Shown here piece after piece: positions 6,951-14,068 of a stretch of DNA of 23,658 nucleotides (position 1 is its first letter; every line of letters begins with the position of its first letter). Position numbers and translations under genes: made by a program. The notes below the pieces were generated by a model. It made no database searches. It had not been told where the DNA came from and saw only the letters and a list, made by a program, of their open reading frames with translations. This stretch comes from Boseongicola sp. GTDB lineage: Bacteria; Pseudomonadota; Alphaproteobacteria; Rhodobacterales; Rhodobacteraceae. The DNA lies in assembly GCA_013042895.1 (NCBI GenBank), contig JABDPD010000048.1, forward strand, positions 1 through 23,658, given 5' to 3'.

Positions 6951-7361
6951 GTGAGAGTACTGTTAGCAACTTGTGCGTTATTTCTGGCACTGCTCACCGC
7001 CGTCACTGCTCAATCAAACGAGCCGACATCGGGACGCGAGCTTGCTGAATTGATCTATGGCTCTTTTGAGGAAGACGCGAAAGGCACTGCCGATATGGGC
7101 GAGTTCGTAAACTTCGGTGAGGACATCTTTGTGTCCATTGACTACGATGAAGGCGGGTCAATTGATCCGAGCGAGTTTACCGAATGGGACTTCAGCTTCA
7201 TCACCGCGGATAAAGGACAGGAACGCGCCTATCAAACTTCGCAAAAGATCTACTTTTCGATCTGGGATCACAACGGGGATGGCGAGATCGCGCAGCGTGA
7301 ATACGACAAATCGATGGTGTGGGATTTCCAGCGTGCGGACACAAACGACGATGCCTTCTAG
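6951..7361 (+). CDS. Secreted EF-hand protein, truncated by an in-frame amber codon
   Basis: From the GTG at 6951 (GAGAGAGG about seven bases upstream) the frame encodes a signal peptide (MRVLLATCALFLALLTAVTA) and two complete 12-residue EF-hand loops: D64-x-D66...I71...E75 and D106-H-N-G-D-G-E-I-A-Q-R-E117. A third loop starts at D130 (DTNDDAF) and is interrupted by TAG at 7359-7361, exactly at loop position 8, normally Ile/Leu/Val. A TTG 6 bases upstream is a weaker alternative start. EF-hand proteins of this kind bind calcium in the periplasm. The stable product would be about 136 residues with two intact loops. It precedes a cytochrome b561 gene and probably shares its promoter. Confidence 0.75.
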   Translation: MRVLLATCALFLALLTAVTAQSNEPTSGRELAELIYGSFEEDAKGTADMGEFVNFGEDIFVSIDYDEGGSIDPSEFTEWDFSFITADKGQERAYQTSQKIYFSIWDHNGDGEIAQREYDKSMVWDFQRADTNDDAF

Positions 7362-7430
7362 TCGCGCGACGAATTTCTCGAAAGCTACGTGATCAACCTC
7401 GCCGACCACGTAGCAACTACCGGCCAATAG
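7362..7430 (+). pseudogene. Out-cut C-terminal remnant of the EF-hand protein
   Basis: After the TAG at 7359-7361 the same frame continues for 22 codons, SRDEFLESYVINLADHVATTGQ (shown as S-R-D-E-F… to …T-G-Q), up to TAG 7428-7430. S-R-D-E completes the third EF-hand loop with Glu at position 12, and FLESYV resembles its exit helix. A single T-to-A change (TTG Leu to TAG) would explain the break. There is no ribosome-binding site for separate translation. Confidence 0.7.
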
Positions 7431-7462
7431 GCCGTGCCTTTTAGACCTAGGAGACAATTCTC

Positions 7463-8014
7463 ATGAAAAGCTCACCTACTCATTACGGATCAGTTGCCGT
7501 CACCATTCATTGGCTTAGCGCAATTGCCATTCTCGCGTTGCTTGGCTCTGGCTTTCGAGCAGCCTCGATGACGGACAGCGCGGCCAAAGAAGCGATATTG
7601 ACGTTCCACGTCCCGCTCGGGTCAGTGATCTTGCTTTTGACGCTTTTGCGACTGTTTTGGTGGTGGCGTGTCGATCAAAAGCCGATGCCGGTATCTGGTG
7701 ATCCTGCCTGGCAGACCTTTACCGCGAAGACGATCCACGTTTTGTTCTATGTTGTTATCTTGGGGATGAGCGCAAGCGGCATCGGTATCGTCGCGCTTTC
7801 AGGTGCAGGTGGCATACTTTTTGGTCCCGAAGCCGGACCTTTGCCCGATTTCTCACAATTTCCTCCACGCGGACCGCACGGGCTCGGCGCGAGACTAATG
7901 CTGGCCCTGTTTGCGCTCCACGCAGGCGCAGCTCTTTATCACCACTTCATCAAGGGTGACGGGCTGATCTGGAGGATGTGGTTCGGCTCTAGAAACGCAG
8001 GGTCGGGATCATGA
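7463..8014 (+). CDS. Cytochrome b561 family membrane protein
   Basis: A 183-residue protein with four hydrophobic helices at about 13-31, 48-68, 90-112 and 143-163. Candidate haem ligands sit at the expected places: H16 (TIHWLS), H49 (TFHVPLG), H92 (KTIHVLFY), H153 (ALHAGAALYHH). This is the bacterial CybB-like family (Ni/Fe-hydrogenase b-type cytochrome fold) that moves electrons across the inner membrane, for example from ubiquinol or to superoxide-derived acceptors. A good AGGAGA ribosome-binding site precedes the ATG. It lies 32 bases after the end of the EF-hand frame and probably shares its transcript under MarR control. The electron partners are unknown. Confidence 0.9.
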   Translation: MKSSPTHYGSVAVTIHWLSAIAILALLGSGFRAASMTDSAAKEAILTFHVPLGSVILLLTLLRLFWWWRVDQKPMPVSGDPAWQTFTAKTIHVLFYVVILGMSASGIGIVALSGAGGILFGPEAGPLPDFSQFPPRGPHGLGARLMLALFALHAGAALYHHFIKGDGLIWRMWFGSRNAGSGS

Positions 8015-8086
8015 GGAACACGGCGGTCTGTATTCCTGCCAACTATGGGCTGCTGATGAGTTTCAGCTTCTGATAGCCGACAAGAA

Positions 8087-8114
8087 AAAAGGGCGCCGCG
8101 AAGGACGCCCTTTT
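8087..8114 (-). terminator. Rho-independent terminator of the TRAP/SMO operon
   Basis: The hairpin GGGCG/CGCCC with a 10-base loop is flanked by A's on one side and T's on the other. Read on the minus strand it lies 22 bases after the dctP stop and is followed by CCCTTTTTTC, a classic U-tract. It may also stop plus-strand transcripts from the cytochrome b561 gene, since four T's follow it in that direction. Confidence 0.85.
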
Positions 8115-8136
8115 CGATGCTTTTGATGCGGTAGCC

Positions 8137-9201
8137 TTAGTTAAGGTCCGCAGCGCGTGCAGCGTCGATTTCGGCTTCGACTTCAGCAACGGAGCCGACG
8201 AGAGCTTCGAGGATCTGAGCGCCACCGTCGACGTTCTCTTCGAACCAACCGAAAACAGGTGTCGCGGCTTCCTTGAATGCAGCTTTCTCGGCAGGTGTAG
8301 GCACGTAGAGGTCACCGCCACCGTCTTGGAACTCTGCGTATGCTGCGATCGACTTACGCTTAGGCGAAGCAAATGTTGCCTGCTGGAGAGCGTAGAAGCC
8401 GTCAACAACGACGCGCTTCATGTCTGCTGGCATGGACTGGAACTTTTCGTTGTTCATGAACCAAAGCGCACCCATGTAGGCGTGGCCGTCGAGGGTCACA
8501 TACTGGAGACCCGCATCAGGGAATTTCATGCCCATGATGTCGGTGATGCCGTTCTTGGAGCCTTCCACAACGCCCGTCTGGAACGATGTGAACAGCTCAG
8601 GCCACGGGATCGGAGTCGGTGACGCGCCAAGGGCTTTCACAAGCTCCTGAGGAAGGTCAGCAACAACGGTCCGGATCTTCAGGCCTTCCATGTCGGATGG
8701 CTGAGCGACACGGCGCTGTGTGTTCGCAAAATTGCGCCAGCCGCCCGTGTTACCAACAGTCATCAGGCGGATCATGTCGCCGGAAGCTGCAAGGGTCATT
8801 TCTTTCATGGTGTTCATGAAGCCAGTGCCGTTGGCAAGAACGCCTTCCGCGACGCGGTCATCTGACATCAGGTAAGGCAGGTCGAGAACCTGAACGAATG
8901 GGAAGATGCCGGACGCACCGCCCGATGTGGAGATGTAGACGTCGATGTTGCCGTCGGCGACACCTTGAAGACATTCCGCACCATTCGAGCAAAGCTGAGT
9001 ACCGATGAAGACTTCAACTTCAATAGCGCCGTTAGAGGCCTGCTCAACGAAGGTTTTGAAGACGTTCAGTCCGTCCGCATCTTCGTCGTTTTCGTTCGAG
9101 TTGGCTGTCGCACGGATTGTGAAATCCTGAGCGCTGGCCATGAACGCCGATCCGGCGAGCAGTGTTGCGGTCAGTGCCGCGGTTGTAAGACCTTTTAGCA
9201 T
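8137..9201 (-). CDS. dctP: TRAP transporter substrate-binding protein DctP
   Basis: A 354-residue periplasmic binding protein with a signal peptide (cleaved after ...AFMASA, about residue 24). The family's conserved arginine, which salt-bridges an anionic group of the ligand, is R177 in MEGLKIRTV. GASPTPIPWPELFTSFQTGVVEG is the typical following segment. C71 and C77 (CSNGAEC) could form a small disulfide loop. TRAP receptors mostly bind carboxylates, but sulfonates (taurine, isethionate) are known ligands. Gene order and spacing put it last in a run with the permeases and the sulfonate monooxygenase genes, so a sulfonated sugar or its glycoside is the favoured ligand (inference). Ribosome-binding site GGGAGAGA. 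A strong terminator follows. Confidence 0.93.
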   Translation of the reverse strand: MLKGLTTAALTATLLAGSAFMASAQDFTIRATANSNENDEDADGLNVFKTFVEQASNGAIEVEVFIGTQLCSNGAECLQGVADGNIDVYISTSGGASGIFPFVQVLDLPYLMSDDRVAEGVLANGTGFMNTMKEMTLAASGDMIRLMTVGNTGGWRNFANTQRRVAQPSDMEGLKIRTVVADLPQELVKALGASPTPIPWPELFTSFQTGVVEGSKNGITDIMGMKFPDAGLQYVTLDGHAYMGALWFMNNEKFQSMPADMKRVVVDGFYALQQATFASPKRKSIAAYAEFQDGGGDLYVPTPAEKAAFKEAATPVFGWFEENVDGGAQILEALVGSVAEVEAEIDAARAADLN

Positions 9202-9229
9202 GTATCTCTCCCTATTAGGTTGCTTTTGG

Positions 9230-10741
9230 TCATTGAACGAACCCGGTGATACGCGGGATCGTCATCGAAATGGCCGGGACGTAGGTGATCAGGAAGATCA
9301 CGAAAATCTCGACGGCGAGGAATGGCATGATAGCTCGGGCGATGGTTTGCACCTTTTCTCCTGAAACGGAGGAGGCGACGAAGAGGACCAGTCCCATGGG
9401 CGGGGTTGCCAACCCGACGGTGAGGTTCACCGACATGATGATCGCGAAGTGCACTGGGTGAACGCCGAGATCGACGAAGATCGGACCCAAGATGGGACCG
9501 AGGATGATGATGGCCGGTCCGGCATCGAGGAACATGCCCACGATAAACAACAGTATATTGATCAGGAACAGCAGGATCAGTGGGTTTTCAGACAAGCTCA
9601 GAATGTAGTCTGCGAGGATTTGCGGTGCGTAGCTAAGCGAGACCACGGTTTTGAAGGCCATCGCGCCACCCACCAGGAGGAGAACAACGGCCGAGGTCAT
9701 TGCCGAGCGGCTGAGCACATTCGGCAGGTCCTTAAGCTTCATCGTCTTCAGTACAAAGAAAGCGACCACAATCGCGTAGAACACGGCGACTGCTGCGGCT
9801 TCGGTTGGTGTGAAGACCCCGAGGAGGATACCGCCAAGTATCAGGATCGGTGTTTGCAGAGGCACAACCGCGCGTTTCGTGACCATGCGGAAATCGCTGT
9901 CGATGCGACTACGCATGTTCATCAAAAGCACATGGGCGGCAAAAACGCCTACGAGGAACGTCAAAAGGACAATTGCCGATGATGCATCTTCGCCCGCGAG
10001 TCCAGTTGTCCCGCGGAAAAGCGCGAAGATCAGCCAGCCGACGTTGAGGCGCAGCAGGACAAAGCTGGCCCAGTATTCTCGCTGGGTGAGCGTCATGCCC
10101 TTCTTGACGATACGTTCGGCTTTGGGCAGGTCGTATTTGTTAGCCAGTAGTCGCACGACCAGCATCAGGCCAAGCCCGACCATGACACCCGGCACAATGC
10201 CTGCGAGGAACAGAGCCGCGACGCTTTCGCCCATGACGTACGCGTAGATGATCATGATGCCCGAGGGCGGAATGATCGGCCCAATGACAGACGATGCGGC
10301 GGTGACGGCCGCAGCGAAGCGGCGGGTGTAACCTTGCTTTTCCATTGCGGGGATCAGCATGGAACCGAGAGCCGATGTATCTGCCACGGCAGATCCAGAG
10401 AGACCTGCAAACAGCATGGACGACAAGATGTTCACGTGGGCTAGCCCGCCGCGAAGGTGACCCATGAGCGCCTGGGAGAACTCAACCAGTCTCTCAGTGA
10501 TGCCCCCTTTGTTCATCAACTCGCCCGCGAGCATGAAGAATGGGATCGCCATCAACGGGAAGCTGTCCATTCCGTTGTAGACGTTGCGGTAGAGCAGTGT
10601 GAGTTCTTTGGTGGGATCGGCGGCCCCTTCGGCAGAGGCCGACAGGAACAGCAGGATGCCCGGTGCAGCAAGCAGACCGAAAAAGACCGGAAGACCGATG
10701 GTAAGGAATACGAGGAAGACGGGGAGAAACCAAATCAGCAT
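9230..10741 (-). CDS. dctM: TRAP transporter large permease DctM
   Basis: A 503-residue, highly hydrophobic protein with about a dozen membrane helices. It has the family's SGSAVADTSALGSMLIPAM and PIIPPSGIMIIYAYV segments and the second-half repeat GPAIIILGPILGPIFVDLGVHP and GLATPPMGLVLFVASSV. It forms the Na+-coupled elevator part of the TRAP system together with DctQ. The length is slightly above the usual ~430 because of an internal stretch at roughly residues 200-290 containing two further hydrophobic segments (WASFVLLRLNVGWLIFALF and SAIVLLTFLVGVFAAHVLL). Such longer DctM versions are known. Its start lies 5 bases after the dctQ stop, with its ribosome-binding site (GGTGGAG) inside the end of dctQ. 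Confidence 0.95.
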   Translation of the reverse strand: MLIWFLPVFLVFLTIGLPVFFGLLAAPGILLFLSASAEGAADPTKELTLLYRNVYNGMDSFPLMAIPFFMLAGELMNKGGITERLVEFSQALMGHLRGGLAHVNILSSMLFAGLSGSAVADTSALGSMLIPAMEKQGYTRRFAAAVTAASSVIGPIIPPSGIMIIYAYVMGESVAALFLAGIVPGVMVGLGLMLVVRLLANKYDLPKAERIVKKGMTLTQREYWASFVLLRLNVGWLIFALFRGTTGLAGEDASSAIVLLTFLVGVFAAHVLLMNMRSRIDSDFRMVTKRAVVPLQTPILILGGILLGVFTPTEAAAVAVFYAIVVAFFVLKTMKLKDLPNVLSRSAMTSAVVLLLVGGAMAFKTVVSLSYAPQILADYILSLSENPLILLFLINILLFIVGMFLDAGPAIIILGPILGPIFVDLGVHPVHFAIIMSVNLTVGLATPPMGLVLFVASSVSGEKVQTIARAIMPFLAVEIFVIFLITYVPAISMTIPRITGFVQ

Positions 10742-10746
10742 ATCTG

Positions 10747-11370
10747 TTACTCCACCAAAGTTTCGTCATCGGACTCGATCAGGTCTTTGACCTCACCACC
10801 GAGAAGCGTGATTAACGTGCGTAGGATCAGCTCAATGTTGACGATCAACATGAACAGCATCCCGAGAAAGAATGACAACATCATCCAACTGCGCGGAACG
10901 CGGCACCACGGCCCCGAACCGACGCCCTTGGCGCCGAGGGCTTCACAAATGCCGGTGCCATTGCCGGGTACGAAAAGAGATGAAGTGGCGAATTTACCGG
11001 AGAAGCCGGTAATCTCGCCCCATCCGATCTGAACAGCCATCACAAGGACGAAGCCCGAAATGGTGAGAAGGACGAGGTTGAGCAAGCTGCCGACCGTTTT
11101 GGGAAGCGCTTCAACCAGCATGTCGATGGCGACAAACCCACCGATGCGGTACGCCATTGGTGCCATGAGGCCCATCATCCAGAGCATCATAAAGCGCGCG
11201 GCTTCATCGGGCCATGGCAAGGCGTTGTTCAGAGCATATCTGAAGAAAACCTGAATTAGGATTGCCAGAACCATCAAGGCAATGGCGACGAGCGAAATTG
11301 CGCGTCCGATCCTCAGAACGTAATCGTTCCAAGTTTGGAAGGGCCAAAGAAGCCCATTGAGCAACGCCAT
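10747..11370 (-). CDS. dctQ: TRAP transporter small permease DctQ
   Basis: A 207-residue membrane protein with four helices (about 23-43, 59-78, 93-113, 163-185). The family motif around RYALNNALPWPDEAARFMMLW is at 44-64. It is longer than the usual 160-180 residues: between helices 3 and 4 there is an extra ~28-residue, Gly-rich loop with two cysteines (C142, C156). The strong ribosome-binding site GGGAGGA precedes the ATG. It is the first of three TRAP genes and lies 71 bases after the flavin reductase gene, with a small hairpin in the gap. DctQ is needed for transport and scaffolds DctM. Confidence 0.9.
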   Translation of the reverse strand: MALLNGLLWPFQTWNDYVLRIGRAISLVAIALMVLAILIQVFFRYALNNALPWPDEAARFMMLWMMGLMAPMAYRIGGFVAIDMLVEALPKTVGSLLNLVLLTISGFVLVMAVQIGWGEITGFSGKFATSSLFVPGNGTGICEALGAKGVGSGPWCRVPRSWMMLSFFLGMLFMLIVNIELILRTLITLLGGEVKDLIESDDETLVE

Positions 11371-11423
11371 TGCGTCTATCCTCCCTAGTGGCCCCGTTTT
11401 TTGCTTTTTTGGGGTCCGATCTT

Positions 11424-11438
11424 CCGACTTACTGTCGG
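11424..11438 (-). other. Small intercistronic hairpin between flavin reductase and dctQ
   Basis: A perfect 5-bp stem (CCGAC/GTCGG, loop of 5) sits just after the flavin reductase stop on the minus strand. No T-run follows, so it is not a normal terminator. An A-rich segment flanked by CCCC/GGGG lies next to it. It could set the ratio of enzyme to transporter mRNA by processing or 3'-end protection; this is inference. Confidence 0.35.
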
Positions 11439-11441
11439 TGC

Positions 11442-11936
11442 TTACTCACTCTCTGTAAAGCGTCCATATGATCCTTTTGAGAATACAAGTGGATCGCCGC
11501 TGTCTGTTTCGGCGCGTGTTACTTCGCCGACAATTATTACGTGATCTCCGCCATCGTGAATAGTTTGGCGCGTGCACTCAAAGCGGGCGAGACAGTTTTC
11601 GATCAGAGGCACTCCGTGTGCGTTTTGTGCCCATGAGACTGCGTCAAAAGCAGTGCCGTCGCGGGCGAATGCTTTGCACAGTGCGATCTGATCGTCTTTC
11701 AAAACGTGGATGGCGTAGTGCTCGGCGGCCTCGAACGCCGGAAAACGGCGCGAGGATTTGGCCGGAGACCAAAGGACTAGAGCCGGATCAAGCGAAAGCG
11801 AGGCAAAGCTGTTGGCCGCGATTGCCAAAGGGCCAGTCTCGGTTTTGCAGGTCACAATGGTAACCCCTGTTGCAAAACAACCCAAAGCATCGCGAAAAGC
11901 GCGCTGGGTCTCAAGTGTGGGTGTGAAGGCGGTCAT
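11442..11936 (-). CDS. smoA: Flavin reductase (SmoA-like partner of the monooxygenase)
   Basis: A 164-residue protein of the HpaC/RutF-type flavin reductase domain. It has ANSFASLSLDPALVLWSPAKSS (41-62), the flavin phosphate-binding part, and HDGGDHVIIVGEV (127-139), the conserved GDH motif. The enzyme uses NAD(P)H to make free FMNH2 for a two-component monooxygenase. The frame extends 14 codons upstream, but the ATG at 11936 overlaps the TGA of the aldo/keto reductase gene (ATGA), has GAGGTG before it and starts at the usual place for the family. This family is unlike SsuE, the flavodoxin-fold reductase of classic ssu operons, and agrees with SmoA of the sulfoquinovose monooxygenase pathway. 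The symbol rests on synteny. Confidence 0.8.
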   Translation of the reverse strand: MTAFTPTLETQRAFRDALGCFATGVTIVTCKTETGPLAIAANSFASLSLDPALVLWSPAKSSRRFPAFEAAEHYAIHVLKDDQIALCKAFARDGTAFDAVSWAQNAHGVPLIENCLARFECTRQTIHDGGDHVIIVGEVTRAETDSGDPLVFSKGSYGRFTESE

Positions 11937-12820
11937 GGCACCTCGTGTCCGACAGCGGCGGAGTAAAGTTCGAACCACGTTTCGCGGTCCATCGGAACTT
12001 GCATCGCGTCTTTGAAGGCCTTGATACGATTGATGTTATTTGTGCCCATGACGGGTAAGATGCCCGCGGGATGAGCCAGGAGCCAAGCAGTCGCAACGGC
12101 GGCAGAATCGGTTCCGGTATCGTGCGCAATGCGGTTCAGGATCGTCTGGACCGGGCCGTTGCCGGTCATGAGACCACCTCCACCGAGAGGGGACCATGCC
12201 ATGGGTGCGATCTCGTTTTCCTGCAGGAAGGCAAGGTCACCGTTGGTGAAAGCGTCAAAGCAGGACAGGCTGAGCTCAATTTGGTTTACAACGAGGTCGT
12301 TTTCCATGGCCGATTGCAGCAAAGAGAAATCCCATGGGCGAAAGTTCGACACTCCGACAGCGCGGACCTTTCCAGATTCGACCAAAGCATCGAGGGCCGC
12401 GCCGGTTTCATGGTGGTCCATGAAAGGATCTTGGCGGTGAATCAGGAGGAGATCGAGGTGATCAGTGTGCATCAACTTTAGTGAACGCTCGACCTGCCGA
12501 GCGATGTGCTCGGCCGACGTGTCGTAGTGCTTAACGCGTGCGCTTGGAAATGCGTCGCAAGGCACGACGATATCGGTTTTTGAAATTAGTTCGATCTTGT
12601 CGCGCAGGGATGACGATTTCAGCGCCGAACCAAGCAGTTCTTCCGATTTGTAGAGGCCATAGATGTCGGCCTGGTCGATGGTGGTGATGCCCTGCTCAAG
12701 ACAGGCTTCGATCTTGGCCTGAATGTGGGCAGCAGAAGTGTCGTCAGCCTCATCAAGACGCCACATGCCATATACAATGCGGGAAAAGCTGAAGTCTTCA
12801 CTAAGATTAACGCGGTCCAT
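11933..12820 (-). CDS. smoB: Aldo/keto reductase (SmoB-like, YdhF-type)
   Basis: A 295-residue (alpha/beta)8-barrel oxidoreductase. The catalytic tetrad is visible as D49 and Y54 (TIDQADIYG), K81 (LISKTDI) and H128 (LLIHRQDPF). GVSNFRPWD (156-164) and the C-terminal PVMGTNNINRIKAF NADP-binding segment complete the signature. The ATG at 12820 overlaps the stop of the monooxygenase gene (TAATG) and has GGAGAAAG upstream; an upstream in-frame extension of 40 codons inside that gene is not credible. In the sulfo-SMO pathway SmoB reduces 6-oxo-glucose, made by loss of sulfite from sulfoquinovose, to glucose. Its position between monooxygenase and flavin reductase fits that role. The family is certain; the substrate is inferred. 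Confidence 0.82.
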   Translation of the reverse strand: MDRVNLSEDFSFSRIVYGMWRLDEADDTSAAHIQAKIEACLEQGITTIDQADIYGLYKSEELLGSALKSSSLRDKIELISKTDIVVPCDAFPSARVKHYDTSAEHIARQVERSLKLMHTDHLDLLLIHRQDPFMDHHETGAALDALVESGKVRAVGVSNFRPWDFSLLQSAMENDLVVNQIELSLSCFDAFTNGDLAFLQENEIAPMAWSPLGGGGLMTGNGPVQTILNRIAHDTGTDSAAVATAWLLAHPAGILPVMGTNNINRIKAFKDAMQVPMDRETWFELYSAAVGHEVP

Positions 12821-13977
12821 TATTTTCTTTCTCCGACACCAAGTGGTGTTGCCGGTGTCGAGGTCGGCACGCGGCCATAAGCCTCTGGAAGGGATACAGT
12901 TTTCAATTCGGGAAGAACGCGTTTTCCGAAGTGAACGCACTCATCAATGTGGGGGTAGCCGGAGAAAATGAAGGCACGGATGCCCATTTTTTGATATTCT
13001 TCGATCTTGCTGAGAACCTGATCTGTCGAGCCCACGAGAGCCGCGCCGCAACCCGAACGTGCGCGGCCTACGCCGGTCCACATATTGGGTTCGACATAGC
13101 CGAATTTGTCAGCCAACTCGCGGGCCTTTGCCTGATGTGCGACGCCGAGCGAGATTGAGTCGTGCGCACGGTCGCGAATGAGCTTGCCATACTCATCATC
13201 GAGCTTTGAGACGAGGTGTTCAGCGTATTCCTTGGCCTCGGCCTCGGTGTCCCGCACGATCATGTGGACACGCAGACCATAGTCCAGTGTTCTGCCGTAT
13301 TTCTCGGCAACAGCGTTTACGTCCCGCATGCGTTGGGCGAGGTTTTCTTTGGGCTCGGGCCACATAAGATAGACGTCGCAATGCTGACCGCAAAGGTCGA
13401 GTGCAGCAGGGGAGTAGCCACCGAAATACATCAGCGGGCCGCCGTTTTGCTGGTAAGGTTTTGCGGGGTCGGTTGGGATGTTGTGGAAGTTATAGACTTC
13501 GCCTTGGTAGTTAATTTCGTCCTGCGTCCAAGCTTGACGGAGAATTTCGACGACTTCGCGTGACCGCTGATAGCGGAGCTTGCTTTCGGCCACTTCGCCG
13601 GGGAAATCGGACGAAATGATGTTGATCGTGAGCCGCCCTTTCATCATATGATCGAGCGTTGCAATGGTGCGCGCAAGCATGATGGGTTGCATCTCGCCGC
13701 AACGCACAGCGGCGAGCATATTTATTTTTTCTGTTAGCGGAGCACAGCCTGCTACAAAGCTGAGGGTGTCTTGACCAACCTGATAGGAAGAGGGGGCGAG
13801 GATGTTCCGGAAGCCCTGCTTCTCGGCTTCCAGAACAATGTCGCGGCAATGTTCCCACGAAGATCTGAGGGACCCATCCGGCACGCCAAGGTAGGCGTAA
13901 TCATCTGAACACAATGCAGAAAACCAACTAACCTCGGCAGCATCAAGGTCGGCAGAGGTCACGGGAACGATGGTCAT
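12820..13977 (-). CDS. smoC: Flavin-dependent alkanesulfonate-type monooxygenase (SmoC-like)
   Basis: A 385-residue bacterial-luciferase-fold monooxygenase of the SsuD group. W206 (YLMWPEP), R236 and H238 (GLRVHMIV), R307 (GRARSGCGAALVG) and Y341 (FSGYPH) fall at the positions of the SsuD sulfonate and flavin residues R226, H228, R297 and Y331, all with a +10 offset. To my recollection this is also the numbering of SmoC, the sulfoquinovose monooxygenase of Agrobacterium. The enzyme would use FMNH2 and O2 to cleave C-S, giving sulfite and an aldehyde. The ATG at 13977 is chosen over one 20 codons upstream because GGAGAAG lies just before it. It is first in the SMO/TRAP run, divergent from a GntR gene. 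Other alkanesulfonates remain possible. Confidence 0.85.
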   Translation of the reverse strand: MTIVPVTSADLDAAEVSWFSALCSDDYAYLGVPDGSLRSSWEHCRDIVLEAEKQGFRNILAPSSYQVGQDTLSFVAGCAPLTEKINMLAAVRCGEMQPIMLARTIATLDHMMKGRLTINIISSDFPGEVAESKLRYQRSREVVEILRQAWTQDEINYQGEVYNFHNIPTDPAKPYQQNGGPLMYFGGYSPAALDLCGQHCDVYLMWPEPKENLAQRMRDVNAVAEKYGRTLDYGLRVHMIVRDTEAEAKEYAEHLVSKLDDEYGKLIRDRAHDSISLGVAHQAKARELADKFGYVEPNMWTGVGRARSGCGAALVGSTDQVLSKIEEYQKMGIRAFIFSGYPHIDECVHFGKRVLPELKTVSLPEAYGRVPTSTPATPLGVGERK

Positions 13978-14022
13978 ACGAATCTTCTCCGGGGCGTGAT
14001 TTTTATCTTGCGTAGCATCGTC

Positions 14023-14048
14023 ATTGATATACATCAATAGTGTATCAA
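14023..14048 (+). promoter_or_regulatory. Putative GntR operator between the two divergent operons
   Basis: ATTGATATACATCAAT (14023-14038) is an inverted repeat with 6-bp arms. A third half-site ATCAA (14044-14048), within GTATCAA, follows 9 bases on, so TTGATA (14024-14029) and TATCAA (14043-14048) also form a wider inverted repeat. The cluster lies 46 bases upstream of the smoC-like start and 20 bases upstream of the GntR start, where both promoters must be. Binding by the adjacent GntR protein is inferred. Confidence 0.55.
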
Positions 14049-14068
14049 TTTTCAGATTGGTCTTTTAG

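Noticed and set aside
7359..7361. TAG read as pyrrolysine
   Set aside because: No sign of a pyrrolysine system, and the codon sits where EF-hands need Ile/Leu/Val; a nonsense change is simpler.
9449..9982. Plus-strand frame of 177 codons inside dctM
   Set aside because: Composition (His/Gln/Asp/Glu-rich) is the complement of hydrophobic membrane codons, not a real protein.
12820..14037. Classic ssu alkanesulfonate operon
   Set aside because: No SsuE-type reductase or SsuABC importer; an aldo/keto reductase sits in the middle, fitting sulfo-SMO better.
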